Of a stretch of DNA of 64,000 nt, positions 44,273 through 53,061 are shown piece by piece. The first letter of the stretch is position 1. Every line of letters starts with the position of its first letter. Made by a program: the position numbers and the translations under genes. The notes beneath the pieces were generated by a model. It saw only the letters and a program-made list of their open reading frames with translations, was not told where the DNA came from and did no database searches. Location of the stretch: contig NZ_JAHBAG010000001.1 in assembly GCF_020510445.1 (NCBI RefSeq), positions 1,650,501 through 1,714,500 on the forward strand. Reading direction: 5' to 3'. This DNA is from Hydrogenophaga taeniospiralis (GTDB lineage: Bacteria > Pseudomonadota > Gammaproteobacteria > Burkholderiales > Burkholderiaceae_C).

Positions 44273-44947
44273 TCAGCGCCACTCACGGTCCCAGTGGTCG
44301 TCCGCCGAGCGGCGGGGGTAGTCTTCTTCATAGGCGATCTGCGCCTCGACCGGTTCGGCCTGGTAGGCGCGGGAGCCGCTCACCACACGCGTCATTACGG
44401 GCTGCAGGTCTTGCCGCTGCTGATAGCGGCCGTATCCGTCGTGGCGCGGATACGGGCTGGCCATGGCCGGCGTCACGTTCACCCGCACGAAGCGACCCGG
44501 CTCTTCCGGCATCTGCACCTTGTATGTGACGCCGGCGTATCGGTAGACCACGTCGTAGCCCACGGTGCGGCTCTGGTAGTGGGTCTGGGTCTGGCACTGG
44601 CGCACCACCTGCGTGCTGGGTTGTCCATGGCCTTCGATGCGGTTGCCCACCACGGCACCGCCCACCAGGCCGATCACGGTGGCCAGGGCGCGGCCGTTGC
44701 CGTCACCGATCGCGTTGCCCATGGCGCCGCCAGCGATGCCGCCGATCACCGCGCCAGCGCCCGTCTTGCGCCCGGGCACCACGACGGTCTCGTCGCGGCA
44801 GACTTCGCGCGGCACGGCAATGCGCTCGACCACGGGTGTGCTGCTGAGCACACGGGCCTTTTCCATCCGGGCTTGTGCCAGGCCGCTGGCGCTCACGCCG
44901 ATCAGGCCGGCAAGGACGGGAATCAGGACGGGCTTGTTCAGAGTCAT
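44273..44947 (-). CDS. glycine-zipper 2TM-domain envelope protein
   Basis: 224 residues. Signal peptide (VLAGLIGVSASGLAQA), then the glycine-zipper GAGAVIGGIAGGAMGNAIG and VIGLVGGAVVGNRIEG, which inserts in or lies along membranes. C-terminal half is Arg/Tyr-rich with HYQSRTVGYDVVYRYAG. Related to Rick17kDa/YmgG-type surface antigens; probably an outer-membrane lipoprotein-like stress protein, though the Cys of a lipobox is absent. RBS AGGAGCTCTCC precedes the ATG. Confidence 0.82.
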   Translation of the reverse strand: MTLNKPVLIPVLAGLIGVSASGLAQARMEKARVLSSTPVVERIAVPREVCRDETVVVPGRKTGAGAVIGGIAGGAMGNAIGDGNGRALATVIGLVGGAVVGNRIEGHGQPSTQVVRQCQTQTHYQSRTVGYDVVYRYAGVTYKVQMPEEPGRFVRVNVTPAMASPYPRHDGYGRYQQRQDLQPVMTRVVSGSRAYQAEPVEAQIAYEEDYPRRSADDHWDREWR

Positions 44948-45063
44948 GGAGAGCTCCTGTGTTGAGGTGCCTCCATGGTGCGCAGCCTGTGTCAAGCCCA
45001 CTTGGGGCCTGTGTAAAGCTGCCCGGCCAGTTGTAACGGCCGGTGTCTGCCCCGGCCCTGGTC

Positions 45064-46896
45064 TCAGGCGGCTGGTTGCAGGCCGAGCAGGTCGTGTGCC
45101 AGTGCCTCGGCCACCTTGAGGCCGTCCACCCCGGCCGAGAGGATGCCACCGGCGTAGCCCGCGCCTTCGCCCGCGGGGTACAGGCCGCGCGTGTTCAGGC
45201 TCTGGAGGTCGGGGCCGCGTGTGATGCGCAGCGGCGAACTGGTGCGCGTCTCCACACCGGTGAGCACGGCGTCGGCCATGTCGTAGCCCTTGATCTTGCG
45301 GCCGAACACGGGAATGGCTTCGCGCATGGCCTCGATGGCGTAGGCGGGCAGGGCGGGGACGAGGTTGCCCAGTTTCACACCCGGCTTGTACGAGGGCACC
45401 ACGCCGCCCAGCGCCGTGGACGGCCGCTGCGTCACGAAGTCGCCCACCAGCTGGCCGGGCGCCTCGTAGGTGGCGCCACCCAGCTCGTAGGCCCGGGCTT
45501 CGAGCTGGCGCTGCAGCACGATGCCGGCCAGCGGATGCGTCTGGCCCTGCGCCGCCAGCGCCTGGGCCTGCTGGGCGTAGCGCGCGCCGTCGGCATCGCC
45601 GAAGGCGGCGGTCCACAGCGGGGTGTCTTGCGGAAACTGTTGCGGGAAGTCGGCCGGCTCGATGCCCACCACCAGGCCCGCGTTGGCGTTGCGCTCGTTG
45701 CGCGAATACTGGCTCATGCCGTTGGTGACCACACGGCCCGGTTCGCTGGTGGCGGCCACCACGGTGCCGCCCGGGCACATGCAGAAGCTGTAGACCGCGC
45801 GGCCGTTCTTCGCGTGGTGCACCAGCTTGTAGTCGGCCGCGCCCAGCAGCGGGTGGCCGGCGTGGCGGCCCCAGCGCGCGCGGTCGATCACGCTTTGCGG
45901 GTGCTCGATGCGAAAGCCGACCGAGAACGGCTTGGCTTCGAGGAACACGCCCGCGTCCAACAGCAGCGCGAAGGTGTCGCGCGAGCTGTGGCCCAGGGCC
46001 AGCACCACGCGCCGCACCGGCATCTCCAGCGTGTCACCGCTGTCGAGCCGGCGCACCCGCAGCGCCGCGATGCGCTGGCCGTCGCCGTCGGGCGCCAGCG
46101 TGAGGCCGCAGACCTGGTGCTGGAAACGGATCTCGCCCCCGAGCGCGACGATCTTGTCGCGCATGGCCTCGACCACCTTCACCAGCTTGAAGGTGCCGAT
46201 GTGCGGGTGGGCCTGGTAGAGGATCTCGGGCGGCGCGCCGGCCTCCACGAACTCCTGCATCACCTTGCGGCCGAGGAAACGCGGGTCCTTGATCTGGCTG
46301 TAGAGCTTGCCGTCGGAGAACAGGCCGGCGCCGCCCTCGCCGTACTGCACGTTGCTCTCGGGGTTGAGCTGGCGCTTGCGCCACAGGCCCCAGGTGTCCT
46401 TGGTGCGCTCGCGCACCGGTTTGCCACGCTCCAGCACGATCGGCCTCAGGCCCATCTGCGCCAGCGCCAGCGCCGTGAACAGGCCGCAAGGCCCCAGGCC
46501 CACCACCACCGGCCGGTCGGACTCGTCCGCGGGCCAGCCGGCGGGCGCGTGGCCGGGCGGCTGCCAGGCCATGTCGGGCGTGGGCTGGATGTGCGGGTTG
46601 GCGGCGTGTTGCGCGAGCAGGGCCGCTTCCTGCGCCGGGTCCGCCAGCGTCAGGTCCACGATGTAGACGGCGAGCAGGTCGGCCTTGCGGGCGTCGAAGC
46701 TGCGCTTGAAGATCTGCAGGTGGGCGATGGCGGCGGTGTCCACACCCAGGGCCTGCGCGGCCAGCCGCGTCAGGGCTTCGGTCGGGTGGGGCGGCGGCTC
46801 GCGGTCGGCGTCGGTTTCGGTGGGCGCGTCGGCGGCGCGGCGGTGTTCGGCCGGCACCTCGGCCAGGGGCAGTTTGAGTTCGGCAATGCGGATCAT
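45064..46896 (-). CDS. FAD-dependent dehydrogenase (COG2509 type)
   Basis: 610 residues. An N-terminal ~100-residue region (FKRSFDARKADLLAVY) is followed by a Rossmann nucleotide fold (VVVGLGPCGLFTALALAQMG), GEGGAGLFSDGKLYS and a C-terminal flavin closure (GLYPAGEGAGYAGGILSAGVDG). Uncharacterised bacterial flavoprotein family. Divergent from the MATE exporter with a 114-base control region. Confidence 0.87.
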   Translation of the reverse strand: MIRIAELKLPLAEVPAEHRRAADAPTETDADREPPPHPTEALTRLAAQALGVDTAAIAHLQIFKRSFDARKADLLAVYIVDLTLADPAQEAALLAQHAANPHIQPTPDMAWQPPGHAPAGWPADESDRPVVVGLGPCGLFTALALAQMGLRPIVLERGKPVRERTKDTWGLWRKRQLNPESNVQYGEGGAGLFSDGKLYSQIKDPRFLGRKVMQEFVEAGAPPEILYQAHPHIGTFKLVKVVEAMRDKIVALGGEIRFQHQVCGLTLAPDGDGQRIAALRVRRLDSGDTLEMPVRRVVLALGHSSRDTFALLLDAGVFLEAKPFSVGFRIEHPQSVIDRARWGRHAGHPLLGAADYKLVHHAKNGRAVYSFCMCPGGTVVAATSEPGRVVTNGMSQYSRNERNANAGLVVGIEPADFPQQFPQDTPLWTAAFGDADGARYAQQAQALAAQGQTHPLAGIVLQRQLEARAYELGGATYEAPGQLVGDFVTQRPSTALGGVVPSYKPGVKLGNLVPALPAYAIEAMREAIPVFGRKIKGYDMADAVLTGVETRTSSPLRITRGPDLQSLNTRGLYPAGEGAGYAGGILSAGVDGLKVAEALAHDLLGLQPAA

Positions 46897-46956
46897 GGCG
46901 GTGGCTTGTGTTTATCAAGCAGCGGGGGCGTTATTGTCGCCGTTCCACCGGCGCGC

Positions 46957-47004
46957 TTGCGCTGGACAATATATCCGGGTAAAATGATTTCATCCGGGTA
47001 AAAT
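46957..47004 (+). promoter_or_regulatory. MATE gene promoter with 13-bp direct repeat operator
   Basis: TTGCGC (-35, 46957) is spaced 17 bases from TAAAAT (-10, 46980). The exact repeat ATCCGGGTAAAAT occurs at 46973-46985 and 46992-47004, 19 bases apart, one over the -10 and one just before the coding start. A repressor bound to both would block the promoter. No regulator gene is adjacent. Confidence 0.65.
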
Positions 47005-47010
47005 AAAACC

Positions 47011-48396
47011 ATGCCGCCTTCTCAATCCTCTTCGCTGTCCGCCGTGCCACCACGGGTCCCCGCGCTGTGGCGCGTCTACCTGGTGTTCCTGGCGCCCATG
47101 GTGCTGTCCAACATCTTGCAGGGCCTCTCGGGCACGCTCAACGGCATCTTCATCGGGCAGATGCTCGGCACCCACGCGCTGGCGGCGGTCTCGGGCATGT
47201 TTCCCATCGTGTTCTTCTTCATCTCGCTGGTGATCGGGCTGGGCGCGGGCGCCTCGGTGCTGATCGGCCAGGCCTGGGGCGCGCGCGAACCGCACAAGGC
47301 GAAAGCCATCGCGGGCACCGCCATCACGCTGGGCGCGCTCATCGGGCTCGTGGCCGCGGTGCTGGGCACCGCCTTCGCCCGCGAAGCCATGCTGGCGCTG
47401 GGCACCCCGGCCGACGTGCTGGCCGACGCCGTGGCCTACGCGCGGATGATGATGCTCTTCATGCCGCTGCTGCTGGTGTTCATCCTGCTCACCCAGCTGC
47501 TGCGCGGTGTGAGCGATACCGTCTCGCCCCTGCTGGCGCTGCTGCTGTCCACCACCGTGGGGCTGGTGTTGACGCCGGCGCTCATCCAGGGCTGGCTGGG
47601 CCTGCCCCGGCTGGGCATCCAGAGCGCGGCGGTGGCCGGCTTCGTCTCCACCGCCGCCGCACTGGTGTTTCTGGCGCTGCGCCTGCGCCGCCTGGGCCAT
47701 GTGCTGGCGCCCGACCGCGAGCTGCTCAAGGTCCTGCGGCTGGACCGCGCCATCCTGGGCAAGGTGCTGCGCATTGGCCTGCCCACGGGTCTGCAGATGG
47801 TGGTGATCTCGCTGTCGGAGCTGGTGATCCTGGCGCTGGTCAACGGCCACGGTTCGCAGGCCACCGCGGCCTATGGCGCGGTCACGCAGATCGTCAACTA
47901 CGTGCAGTTTCCCGCGCTCTCGATCGCGATCACGGCCTCGATCCTGGCGGCGCAGACCATCGGCGCGGGCCGGGTCGAGCGGCTGGGTGCGATCCTGGGC
48001 ACGGGCCTGTGGCTCAACGCCGTGCTCATCGGCGGCCTGGTGCTGCTGGGCTACGCCCTCTCGCACACGGTGTTGGGCCTGTTCCTCACGCAGGCGCCGG
48101 TGCTGGAGCAGGCCGAGCACCTGCTGCACCTGATGCTCTGGAGCATCCTGGTGTTCGGCTTCCAGGCCGTGATCGGTGGCGTCATGCGCGCCAGCGGAGA
48201 CGTCCTGGTGCCCATGGCCATTTCGGTGTTCTGCATCCTGGGCGTGCAGCTGCCGGTGGCCTACGCGCTGAACGCCCGCCTGGGGCTGGAAGGCATCTGG
48301 ATCGCGTTCCCGGTGGCCTATGTGGCCATGCTGGGCCTGCAGACGGCGTACTACCGGGGCGTCTGGCGCCACCGCAAGATCCGCCGCCTGGTCTGA
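47011..48396 (+). CDS. MATE family multidrug/Na+ antiporter
   Basis: 461 residues, twelve membrane segments. Typical marks: MVLSNILQGLSGTLNGIFIGQMLG (first segment region), GLGAGASVLIGQAWGAR, VFGFQAVIGGVMRASGDV. Exports cationic drugs or metabolites. Preceded by a direct-repeat promoter. Its stop lies 26 bases before rnpB. Confidence 0.92.
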   Translation: MPPSQSSSLSAVPPRVPALWRVYLVFLAPMVLSNILQGLSGTLNGIFIGQMLGTHALAAVSGMFPIVFFFISLVIGLGAGASVLIGQAWGAREPHKAKAIAGTAITLGALIGLVAAVLGTAFAREAMLALGTPADVLADAVAYARMMMLFMPLLLVFILLTQLLRGVSDTVSPLLALLLSTTVGLVLTPALIQGWLGLPRLGIQSAAVAGFVSTAAALVFLALRLRRLGHVLAPDRELLKVLRLDRAILGKVLRIGLPTGLQMVVISLSELVILALVNGHGSQATAAYGAVTQIVNYVQFPALSIAITASILAAQTIGAGRVERLGAILGTGLWLNAVLIGGLVLLGYALSHTVLGLFLTQAPVLEQAEHLLHLMLWSILVFGFQAVIGGVMRASGDVLVPMAISVFCILGVQLPVAYALNARLGLEGIWIAFPVAYVAMLGLQTAYYRGVWRHRKIRRLV

Positions 48397-48410
48397 GTGG
48401 CTGAGTGCGG

Positions 48411-48416
48411 GATAAT
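48411..48416 (+). promoter_or_regulatory. -10 element of rnpB
   Basis: GATAAT seven bases before the first base of the RNase P RNA helix. The -35 would fall on the last codons of the MATE gene and is weak (CTGGTC). Confidence 0.55.
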
Positions 48417-48422
48417 CCGCCG

Positions 48423-48823
48423 GTGAAGCGCGCCAGGCCGTCGCTGGCACAGCCCGCAAGGGAACCCGAAAGGGAGTGCTGGAGGAACGTCCGGACTGCA
48501 CAGGACAGCGTAGGAGGTAACACCTCTCCACCGACAAGCCAGAAGGGTTCGCCCGGATGACCCTAAGGTGAGGATCAGAGCAACAGAGACGAGTCACCTG
48601 GGGTGCCGCAGCGTAGGCGAAAGCCGAAGCTACGAGCAACCAAGGTGGGTGAAACGGGCAATCTCTACGCGCAGCAATACCAAATAGGCCAGCGTTGACG
48701 TGGTTCCGCGGAGCTGGCGGGTAGGTAGCACCGAGCCGATTGGGCGACCATCGGCCCAGATGAATGGCGGTCACACCGGGGGAAACCCCGGTGCACAGAA
48801 TCCGGCGTAACGGCGCGCTTCAC
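48423..48823 (+). ncRNA. rnpB: RNase P RNA (bacterial class A)
   Basis: Catalytic RNA that matures tRNA 5' ends. Closing helix P1: GTGAAGCGCGCC at the 5' end pairs with GGCGCGCTTCAC at the 3' end (12 bp). Conserved elements: GAGGAACGTCCGGACTGCAC (CR-I), GGTAACACCTC, CAAATAGGCCAGCG, GGCGGGTAGGTAGCACCGAG, GATGAATGGCGGTCAC and the terminal ACAGAATCCGGCGTAACGG that pairs with the tRNA CCA end. About 401 bases, usual for betaproteobacteria. A T-run follows. Confidence 0.95.
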
Positions 48824-48834
48824 ACTATTTTTCT
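48824..48834 (+). terminator. T-rich end of rnpB
   Basis: ACTATTTTTCT directly after the P1 helix; helix plus T-run can act as the terminator. It lies 5 bases from the stop codon of the convergent metallophosphoesterase gene. Confidence 0.6.
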
Positions 48835-48838
48835 TCGA

Positions 48839-49636
48839 TCAACCGCGTGGCATGTGGCCCGTGCGCAGGGCGTATGCCCAGTCGGGGCGGTCCCGTTGAT
48901 CGGCCAACAAGGCCATGGACTCGTGGTCGTACGGCACGCTGATCAGGTCGCAGATCCAGCGCCCGTTGTGTTTCTCGACCACCGCATACCGTGCGTGCGG
49001 GCTGCCGGTTTCGATGCGGTGGTAACGCGACAGCGGGTACGGGTGGTCGTCGTCGTAGGCGGGCAGGCCCACGCTGCCGGGGTTGACGATCAACAAGCCG
49101 GCGAGCTCCACGGACCGGGGCACATGGGTGTGCCCGCAGGCGAGCAGACCGATGTGCGGCGGAATGCGCCCATCGAGCCGTTCCTCTATTTCGGCCGGCG
49201 TGGCCAAGCGGGCCTCTTCCCCCACCGGCGTTTCCAGCAGGTACTCGATGTCGCTGCGCGGGCTGCCGTGGCACAGGGCCACATCGCTGCCCAGCCGGTC
49301 GGGCCACATCGTCGCTTGATGCAGTCGGGGGTCGCAGGGGTCCGCGTGGCTGGCCAGCCAGGCCTTGTCAGTCTCGGCCAGTTGGCCGCTGGTGTAGGCG
49401 TCCGACGGGTTCTGGCGCGGCAAGGGCAGGTGCAGGACCTGCCGCTCGTGGTTGCCCGCGACATGCAGCCAGGGCAGCGTGCTCAGGCGCTGGGCGGTCT
49501 CCATGGGCAGCAAAGGGCCGCTGAGGGTGTCGCCCAGGTTGACGACCTGATGCACCTGGCGGCGTTCGATGTCTTGCATGACGGCCTCCAGGGCGGCCAG
49601 ATTGCCGTGGATGTCGGATACCAGTGCCAGGCGCAT
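48839..49636 (-). CDS. metallophosphoesterase (YfcE/MPE family)
   Basis: 265 residues. Metal ligands Asp8 and His10 (LVSDIHGN), GDTLSGPL (35-42), GNHE (62-65), CHGSPR and GHTH. Hydrolyses phosphodiesters or phosphomonoesters. RBS AGGAGG five bases before ATG. Shares the strand with the NUDIX-MBL gene upstream (18-base gap), so they may be co-transcribed. Confidence 0.88.
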   Translation of the reverse strand: MRLALVSDIHGNLAALEAVMQDIERRQVHQVVNLGDTLSGPLLPMETAQRLSTLPWLHVAGNHERQVLHLPLPRQNPSDAYTSGQLAETDKAWLASHADPCDPRLHQATMWPDRLGSDVALCHGSPRSDIEYLLETPVGEEARLATPAEIEERLDGRIPPHIGLLACGHTHVPRSVELAGLLIVNPGSVGLPAYDDDHPYPLSRYHRIETGSPHARYAVVEKHNGRWICDLISVPYDHESMALLADQRDRPDWAYALRTGHMPRG

Positions 49637-49654
49637 ACGTCCTCCTGTTTGTGT

Positions 49655-51355
49655 TCAGAGATTGAAACCACCCAGGCTCTGGAGGCGCTCCACGTGGGCC
49701 AGCAGCGAGCGCTTGGCCACCGGCCACAGGCGTTCGGGCACGTCGTCGTAGGCCAGCTTCACCCAGTCGTCCATGGTGCCTTCGGGTTGGTGTTGCATGG
49801 CGCGCACCACCTTGGCTTCGCGCGCCAGGCGGTGGGCTTTCAGGTGGGCGATCGCCGCGCGGGCGCCGCCGTGTTCCGGTGCGCTCGGACTGTCCGCGGT
49901 TCGCCTCAGGTCGCCCAGCACGTAGCCGTGCGCGGGCAGGATGAATTCGACCCCGTGTTGCGCGCACAGCCGGTCCAGCTTGTCCAGCGAATCGAGGTAG
50001 TCGCCCATGTGGCCGTCGGGCGGGTCGATCACGGTGGTGCTGCCGTTGAGGATGTGGTCGCCGCTGAACAGCAGGCCGTCTTCTTCGAGCAGCAGGCAGA
50101 GGTGGTTGGCCGCGTGGCCGGGGGTGTGCACCACCTGCAGCGTGTGGGTGGCGCCGTCCTGGCCCTGCAAGACGAGGCGTTCGCCGTCGGCCAGCGCGCG
50201 TTCGGGCGTGAAGCGGCTGTTCTCGCGCGAGGTGGGCGCGCTGGGCAGACCGAGGATGGGCGGCTTCTCGGCACACAGGGCCTGCAGCCGCGCGGCGCCG
50301 GGCGAATGGTCGGGGTGGGAGTGGGTGCAGACGATGGCGCGGATGTCGCCACCCGCGGCGCGCCACAGGCGTTCGATGTGTTCTGGAATGTCCGGTCCGG
50401 GGTCGATGGCGATGTGGCCGCTCATCGGGTCGCCCACCAGGTAGCTGTTGGTGCCCGGGCCGGTCATGAAGCCGGGGTTGGGCGCGGTGAGCCGTTGCAC
50501 GTTTTTCAGCAGCGGCACCGGGCGCTGTGTCTGCCAGGCCAGCTCGTGCACGATCTGCCCGTGGGGGCTGACGAGCGCCAGTTCGCCAAACGGGGCCTCG
50601 TGTTCCATATGGCGCGATTCGTGGCCGTTCAGCAGGCCGGCACGCGGGCAACTGGTGAACAGCGGCTCATCGCTGACCGCACAAGCGTTCAACAGCTCAT
50701 CGACCGAGGCAAAGGCCTGCAACCGCTCCAACGTGCGGGCGGTCGGGAAGATGATGAAGAAGTCGCCCGCCGCGTGGCGCGCCAGGGCGTCGGCCGGGCG
50801 CACCCAGACCGGTTCGAACTGCTCGGTCTCATCGGCCACCGGCTCCTGACCCTCGGGCATGCGCGCGACGAGGAAGGGCACGTCGAAGCGGCGTGGCAGG
50901 TCGCGGTCGGTGATCCAGTGGGCGAGCACGAAGACCTCGGCGCCGGACAGCGTGAGGCCCTGCGTCGCGCATTGGGCGGCGAACGGCGCCTGGCGATCCA
51001 GCGCCGCGATCTGCGCCGTGCCCAGGTGCGAGCCGTCGGCGCGGCGCGCGAGCAGGATGCCGAGCTCCTCGAAGCTCTCGCGGATGGCGGCGATGGCCTG
51101 CGTCAGGTGCAGGTCGCTTTGTGTCGCGCGGCGGGTGGACTGGCCATGCGATTGCGCATCGGCGGCGTCGATGCCGCCGCCCGGAAACACGTAGGCGCCG
51201 GGCGCGAAACTCGCCGTCATGGAGCGGCGTGTCATCAGCACTTCGATGCCCGGGTTGGCGGGCTCGGCGCTGTCGCGCAGCAGCAGCACGGTGGCGGCGG
51301 GGCGCACGGCGGCGGGCGTGCGGACGGGGTGCAGGCGTTGGGATGAGCGGACCAT
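49655..51355 (-). CDS. NUDIX hydrolase fused to metallo-beta-lactamase-fold hydrolase
   Basis: 566 residues in two parts. Residues ~18-230 are a NUDIX domain of the NUDT7/NUDT19 kind, with YVFPGGGID (56-63), a long spacer and RESFEELGI (92-100), which suggests CoA-derivative cleavage. Residues ~290-480 are an MBL domain with THSHPDH (344-350) and further metal residues (HTPGHAANH; SGDHIL). A C-terminal winged-helix tail (~500-566) follows, as in LACTB2-type RNases/hydrolases. Single polypeptide, uninterrupted. Combined activity unknown. Confidence 0.88.
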   Translation of the reverse strand: MVRSSQRLHPVRTPAAVRPAATVLLLRDSAEPANPGIEVLMTRRSMTASFAPGAYVFPGGGIDAADAQSHGQSTRRATQSDLHLTQAIAAIRESFEELGILLARRADGSHLGTAQIAALDRQAPFAAQCATQGLTLSGAEVFVLAHWITDRDLPRRFDVPFLVARMPEGQEPVADETEQFEPVWVRPADALARHAAGDFFIIFPTARTLERLQAFASVDELLNACAVSDEPLFTSCPRAGLLNGHESRHMEHEAPFGELALVSPHGQIVHELAWQTQRPVPLLKNVQRLTAPNPGFMTGPGTNSYLVGDPMSGHIAIDPGPDIPEHIERLWRAAGGDIRAIVCTHSHPDHSPGAARLQALCAEKPPILGLPSAPTSRENSRFTPERALADGERLVLQGQDGATHTLQVVHTPGHAANHLCLLLEEDGLLFSGDHILNGSTTVIDPPDGHMGDYLDSLDKLDRLCAQHGVEFILPAHGYVLGDLRRTADSPSAPEHGGARAAIAHLKAHRLAREAKVVRAMQHQPEGTMDDWVKLAYDDVPERLWPVAKRSLLAHVERLQSLGGFNL

Positions 51356-51489
51356 GCCGCATTGTGCTGCGCCCTGCCCATGGGCGCTGTCGCCCCGGTG
51401 GATGCACTTTCGCCAGCGTCAGAATCCGTTCACCTGTCGAAGCCTCGCGTGGTGCGAGCACTTCGACACGGATGGCGCGCAAAGCGCTG

Positions 51490-52227
51490 TCAGGCGGTCC
51501 CGAGCGCCGCCATCTCGGGCGACAGGCCCTGCCAGGCGATGTCGAAACCTGGGGTGTGGCGAGCGGGGGGCAGCGGCGGCGTGCGCAGCGCCCAGTGGGT
51601 GCCGGCGGTGACGCTGTCGATCACCGGCACAGGCACATCGCTCTGGATGGCCGCAGCCATGCCGGCCAGGCCCGCGCCGCCGAGGATGACGGCCTGCACG
51701 CCGAGCTGGTGCGCCGCATCGCGGCAGGCCTGGGCCAGCAGGCGGTGGGCGCCGGCCGGGTCGGCGGCAAGCTGCGCGCCCGTGGGTACCACGGTGTGGA
51801 TGCCCGCGAGCTGCTGCGCCTGACCGAGCGCCTGCGCGAGGCGCTGCAGCATCGGTCCCCAGCGCTCGCCGCCGGTGACGATGGCGTAACGGCCGTGGCG
51901 CGCGGCTTCGATGAAGGCGGCCTCGGCCAGACCGGTGACCGGCGCGGGGCTGGACTCGCGCAAGGCCATCAGGCCCGGGTCGCCGAAGCAGCCGATCAAC
52001 ACCGCGTCGGGTGGGGCTTCTGCGCTCGCCAGCGCAGAAGCCCAGGCGTCGAGCGCGGCGTGGGCGGCCACGGCGTAGCTGGCTTCGTCGGCGATGTAAG
52101 GCGCGCCGAAGCGCGCGGTCACGGTGCGGACCTGCACGTGCAGACCGGCGGCGGCCTGTACATGGGTCTGCAGCAGCGCGCTCACGCGCTCCGAGGTGTT
52201 GGGGTTGATGACCAGCAGCTGTTTCAT
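51490..52227 (-). CDS. Asp/Glu/hydantoin racemase family protein with one of two active-site Cys
   Basis: 245 residues. Start motif LLVINPNTSE is typical of hydantoin racemases. First catalytic Cys80 present (LIGCFGDPGL). The second Cys, expected in the LGCAGM-like motif, is Gly184 here (ILGGAGLAGM, codon GGC). Two-base racemization would therefore be disabled, and a decarboxylase, isomerase or altered racemase activity is more likely (inference). Its start is three bases from the GntR stop, end of the ABC-importer operon. Confidence 0.84.
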   Translation of the reverse strand: MKQLLVINPNTSERVSALLQTHVQAAAGLHVQVRTVTARFGAPYIADEASYAVAAHAALDAWASALASAEAPPDAVLIGCFGDPGLMALRESSPAPVTGLAEAAFIEAARHGRYAIVTGGERWGPMLQRLAQALGQAQQLAGIHTVVPTGAQLAADPAGAHRLLAQACRDAAHQLGVQAVILGGAGLAGMAAAIQSDVPVPVIDSVTAGTHWALRTPPLPPARHTPGFDIAWQGLSPEMAALGTA

Positions 52228-52229
52228 GT

Positions 52230-52949
52230 TCAACCGAACAGTTGCATCAGGTCCGGCGCGCCGTCGCGTGTGGGCTGAAAGCTCAGTTGCGACTCCAGCC
52301 GCTCCAGGTGCTCGCGCATCAAGCGCGAGGCCTCGCGTGCATCGCGCAGCTTGATCGCCGAAAGCAGGGCGCGGTGCTCCTGGCAGCCGCAGGCGGTGGC
52401 GTCTTCGCGCGCCTGGTTGTGCGGCGCGCTGTAGGTCATGAGGATCAGCGAGGTGCGCGAGACCAGCTCGCGCAGGATGCGGCCGAGCGTGTCGTGTCCG
52501 GCGTGGTCGGCGATGTGCAGGTGGAAGTCGCCCGAGAGCCGGATCGCGCGCCGCATGTCGCCCGCGGCGCGCGCCGCCTCTTCGTCGCGGATGCAGCGGG
52601 TGAGGGTCTGGATGTCGGCCGTGGTGGCCGAGGCAATGAAGCGCTCCACCAGCGTGGGCTCGATCATGCGCCGCACCTCGAACACCTCGCGCGCCTCCTG
52701 TTCGCTGGGCTGGGCGATGGACGCGCCGCGGTTGGGCGTGAGCGTCACCACCTGTTCGTTGGCGAGGCGCACCAGCACCGGGCGGATGCGCGTGCGGGAA
52801 ACGCCGAAGGCCTCGGCCAGCCGGTCCTCCACCAGCTTGGTGCCGGGCGGCAGCCGGTGGTCGAGGATGGCCGAGACCATGCGCTCGTAGATATCCTGAT
52901 CGGACAGCGGCGTCATGGTCGTGGCGGGTGGAGCCTTCGGCTTCGTCAT
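52230..52949 (-). CDS. GntR-family regulator (FCD domain)
   Basis: 239 residues. N-terminal winged helix (IYERMVSAILDHRLPPGTKL, then FGVSRTRIRPVLVRLAN) and a C-terminal all-helical FCD ligand domain with metal-binding His/Asp (FHLHIADHAGHD). Lies within the importer-racemase operon and probably controls it through the TTGTRYRCAA sites upstream of the first gene. Start with GGAG nine bases upstream; one three codons earlier is also possible. Confidence 0.89.
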   Translation of the reverse strand: MTKPKAPPATTMTPLSDQDIYERMVSAILDHRLPPGTKLVEDRLAEAFGVSRTRIRPVLVRLANEQVVTLTPNRGASIAQPSEQEAREVFEVRRMIEPTLVERFIASATTADIQTLTRCIRDEEAARAAGDMRRAIRLSGDFHLHIADHAGHDTLGRILRELVSRTSLILMTYSAPHNQAREDATACGCQEHRALLSAIKLRDAREASRLMREHLERLESQLSFQPTRDGAPDLMQLFG

Positions 52950-52989
52950 AGGGGGCATTCTCCGGCGCCACGGTCCAGCACACACCGTG

Positions 52990-53060
52990 GAACGGGCTTT
53001 GCCCGGCCACGGGTGTGGTCCCCCCTCCTGAGGGGGGAAGATGCGAAGCGGCGCAGGGGG
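52990..53060. repeat. GC-rich repeat (family B-like) inside the importer operon
   Basis: GGAACGGGCTTTGCCCGGCC, then CCCCCCTCCTGAGGGGGG and GATGCGAAGCGGCGCAGGGGGG. It lies between the permease gene and the GntR gene and may lower expression of the downstream part. Confidence 0.65.
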
Positions 53061-53061
53061 G

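Noticed and set aside
46990..48774. 594-codon minus-strand frame opposite the MATE gene and rnpB
   Set aside because: GC-rich shadow frame that also runs through rnpB; composition is Gln/His/Arg-rich without any motif.
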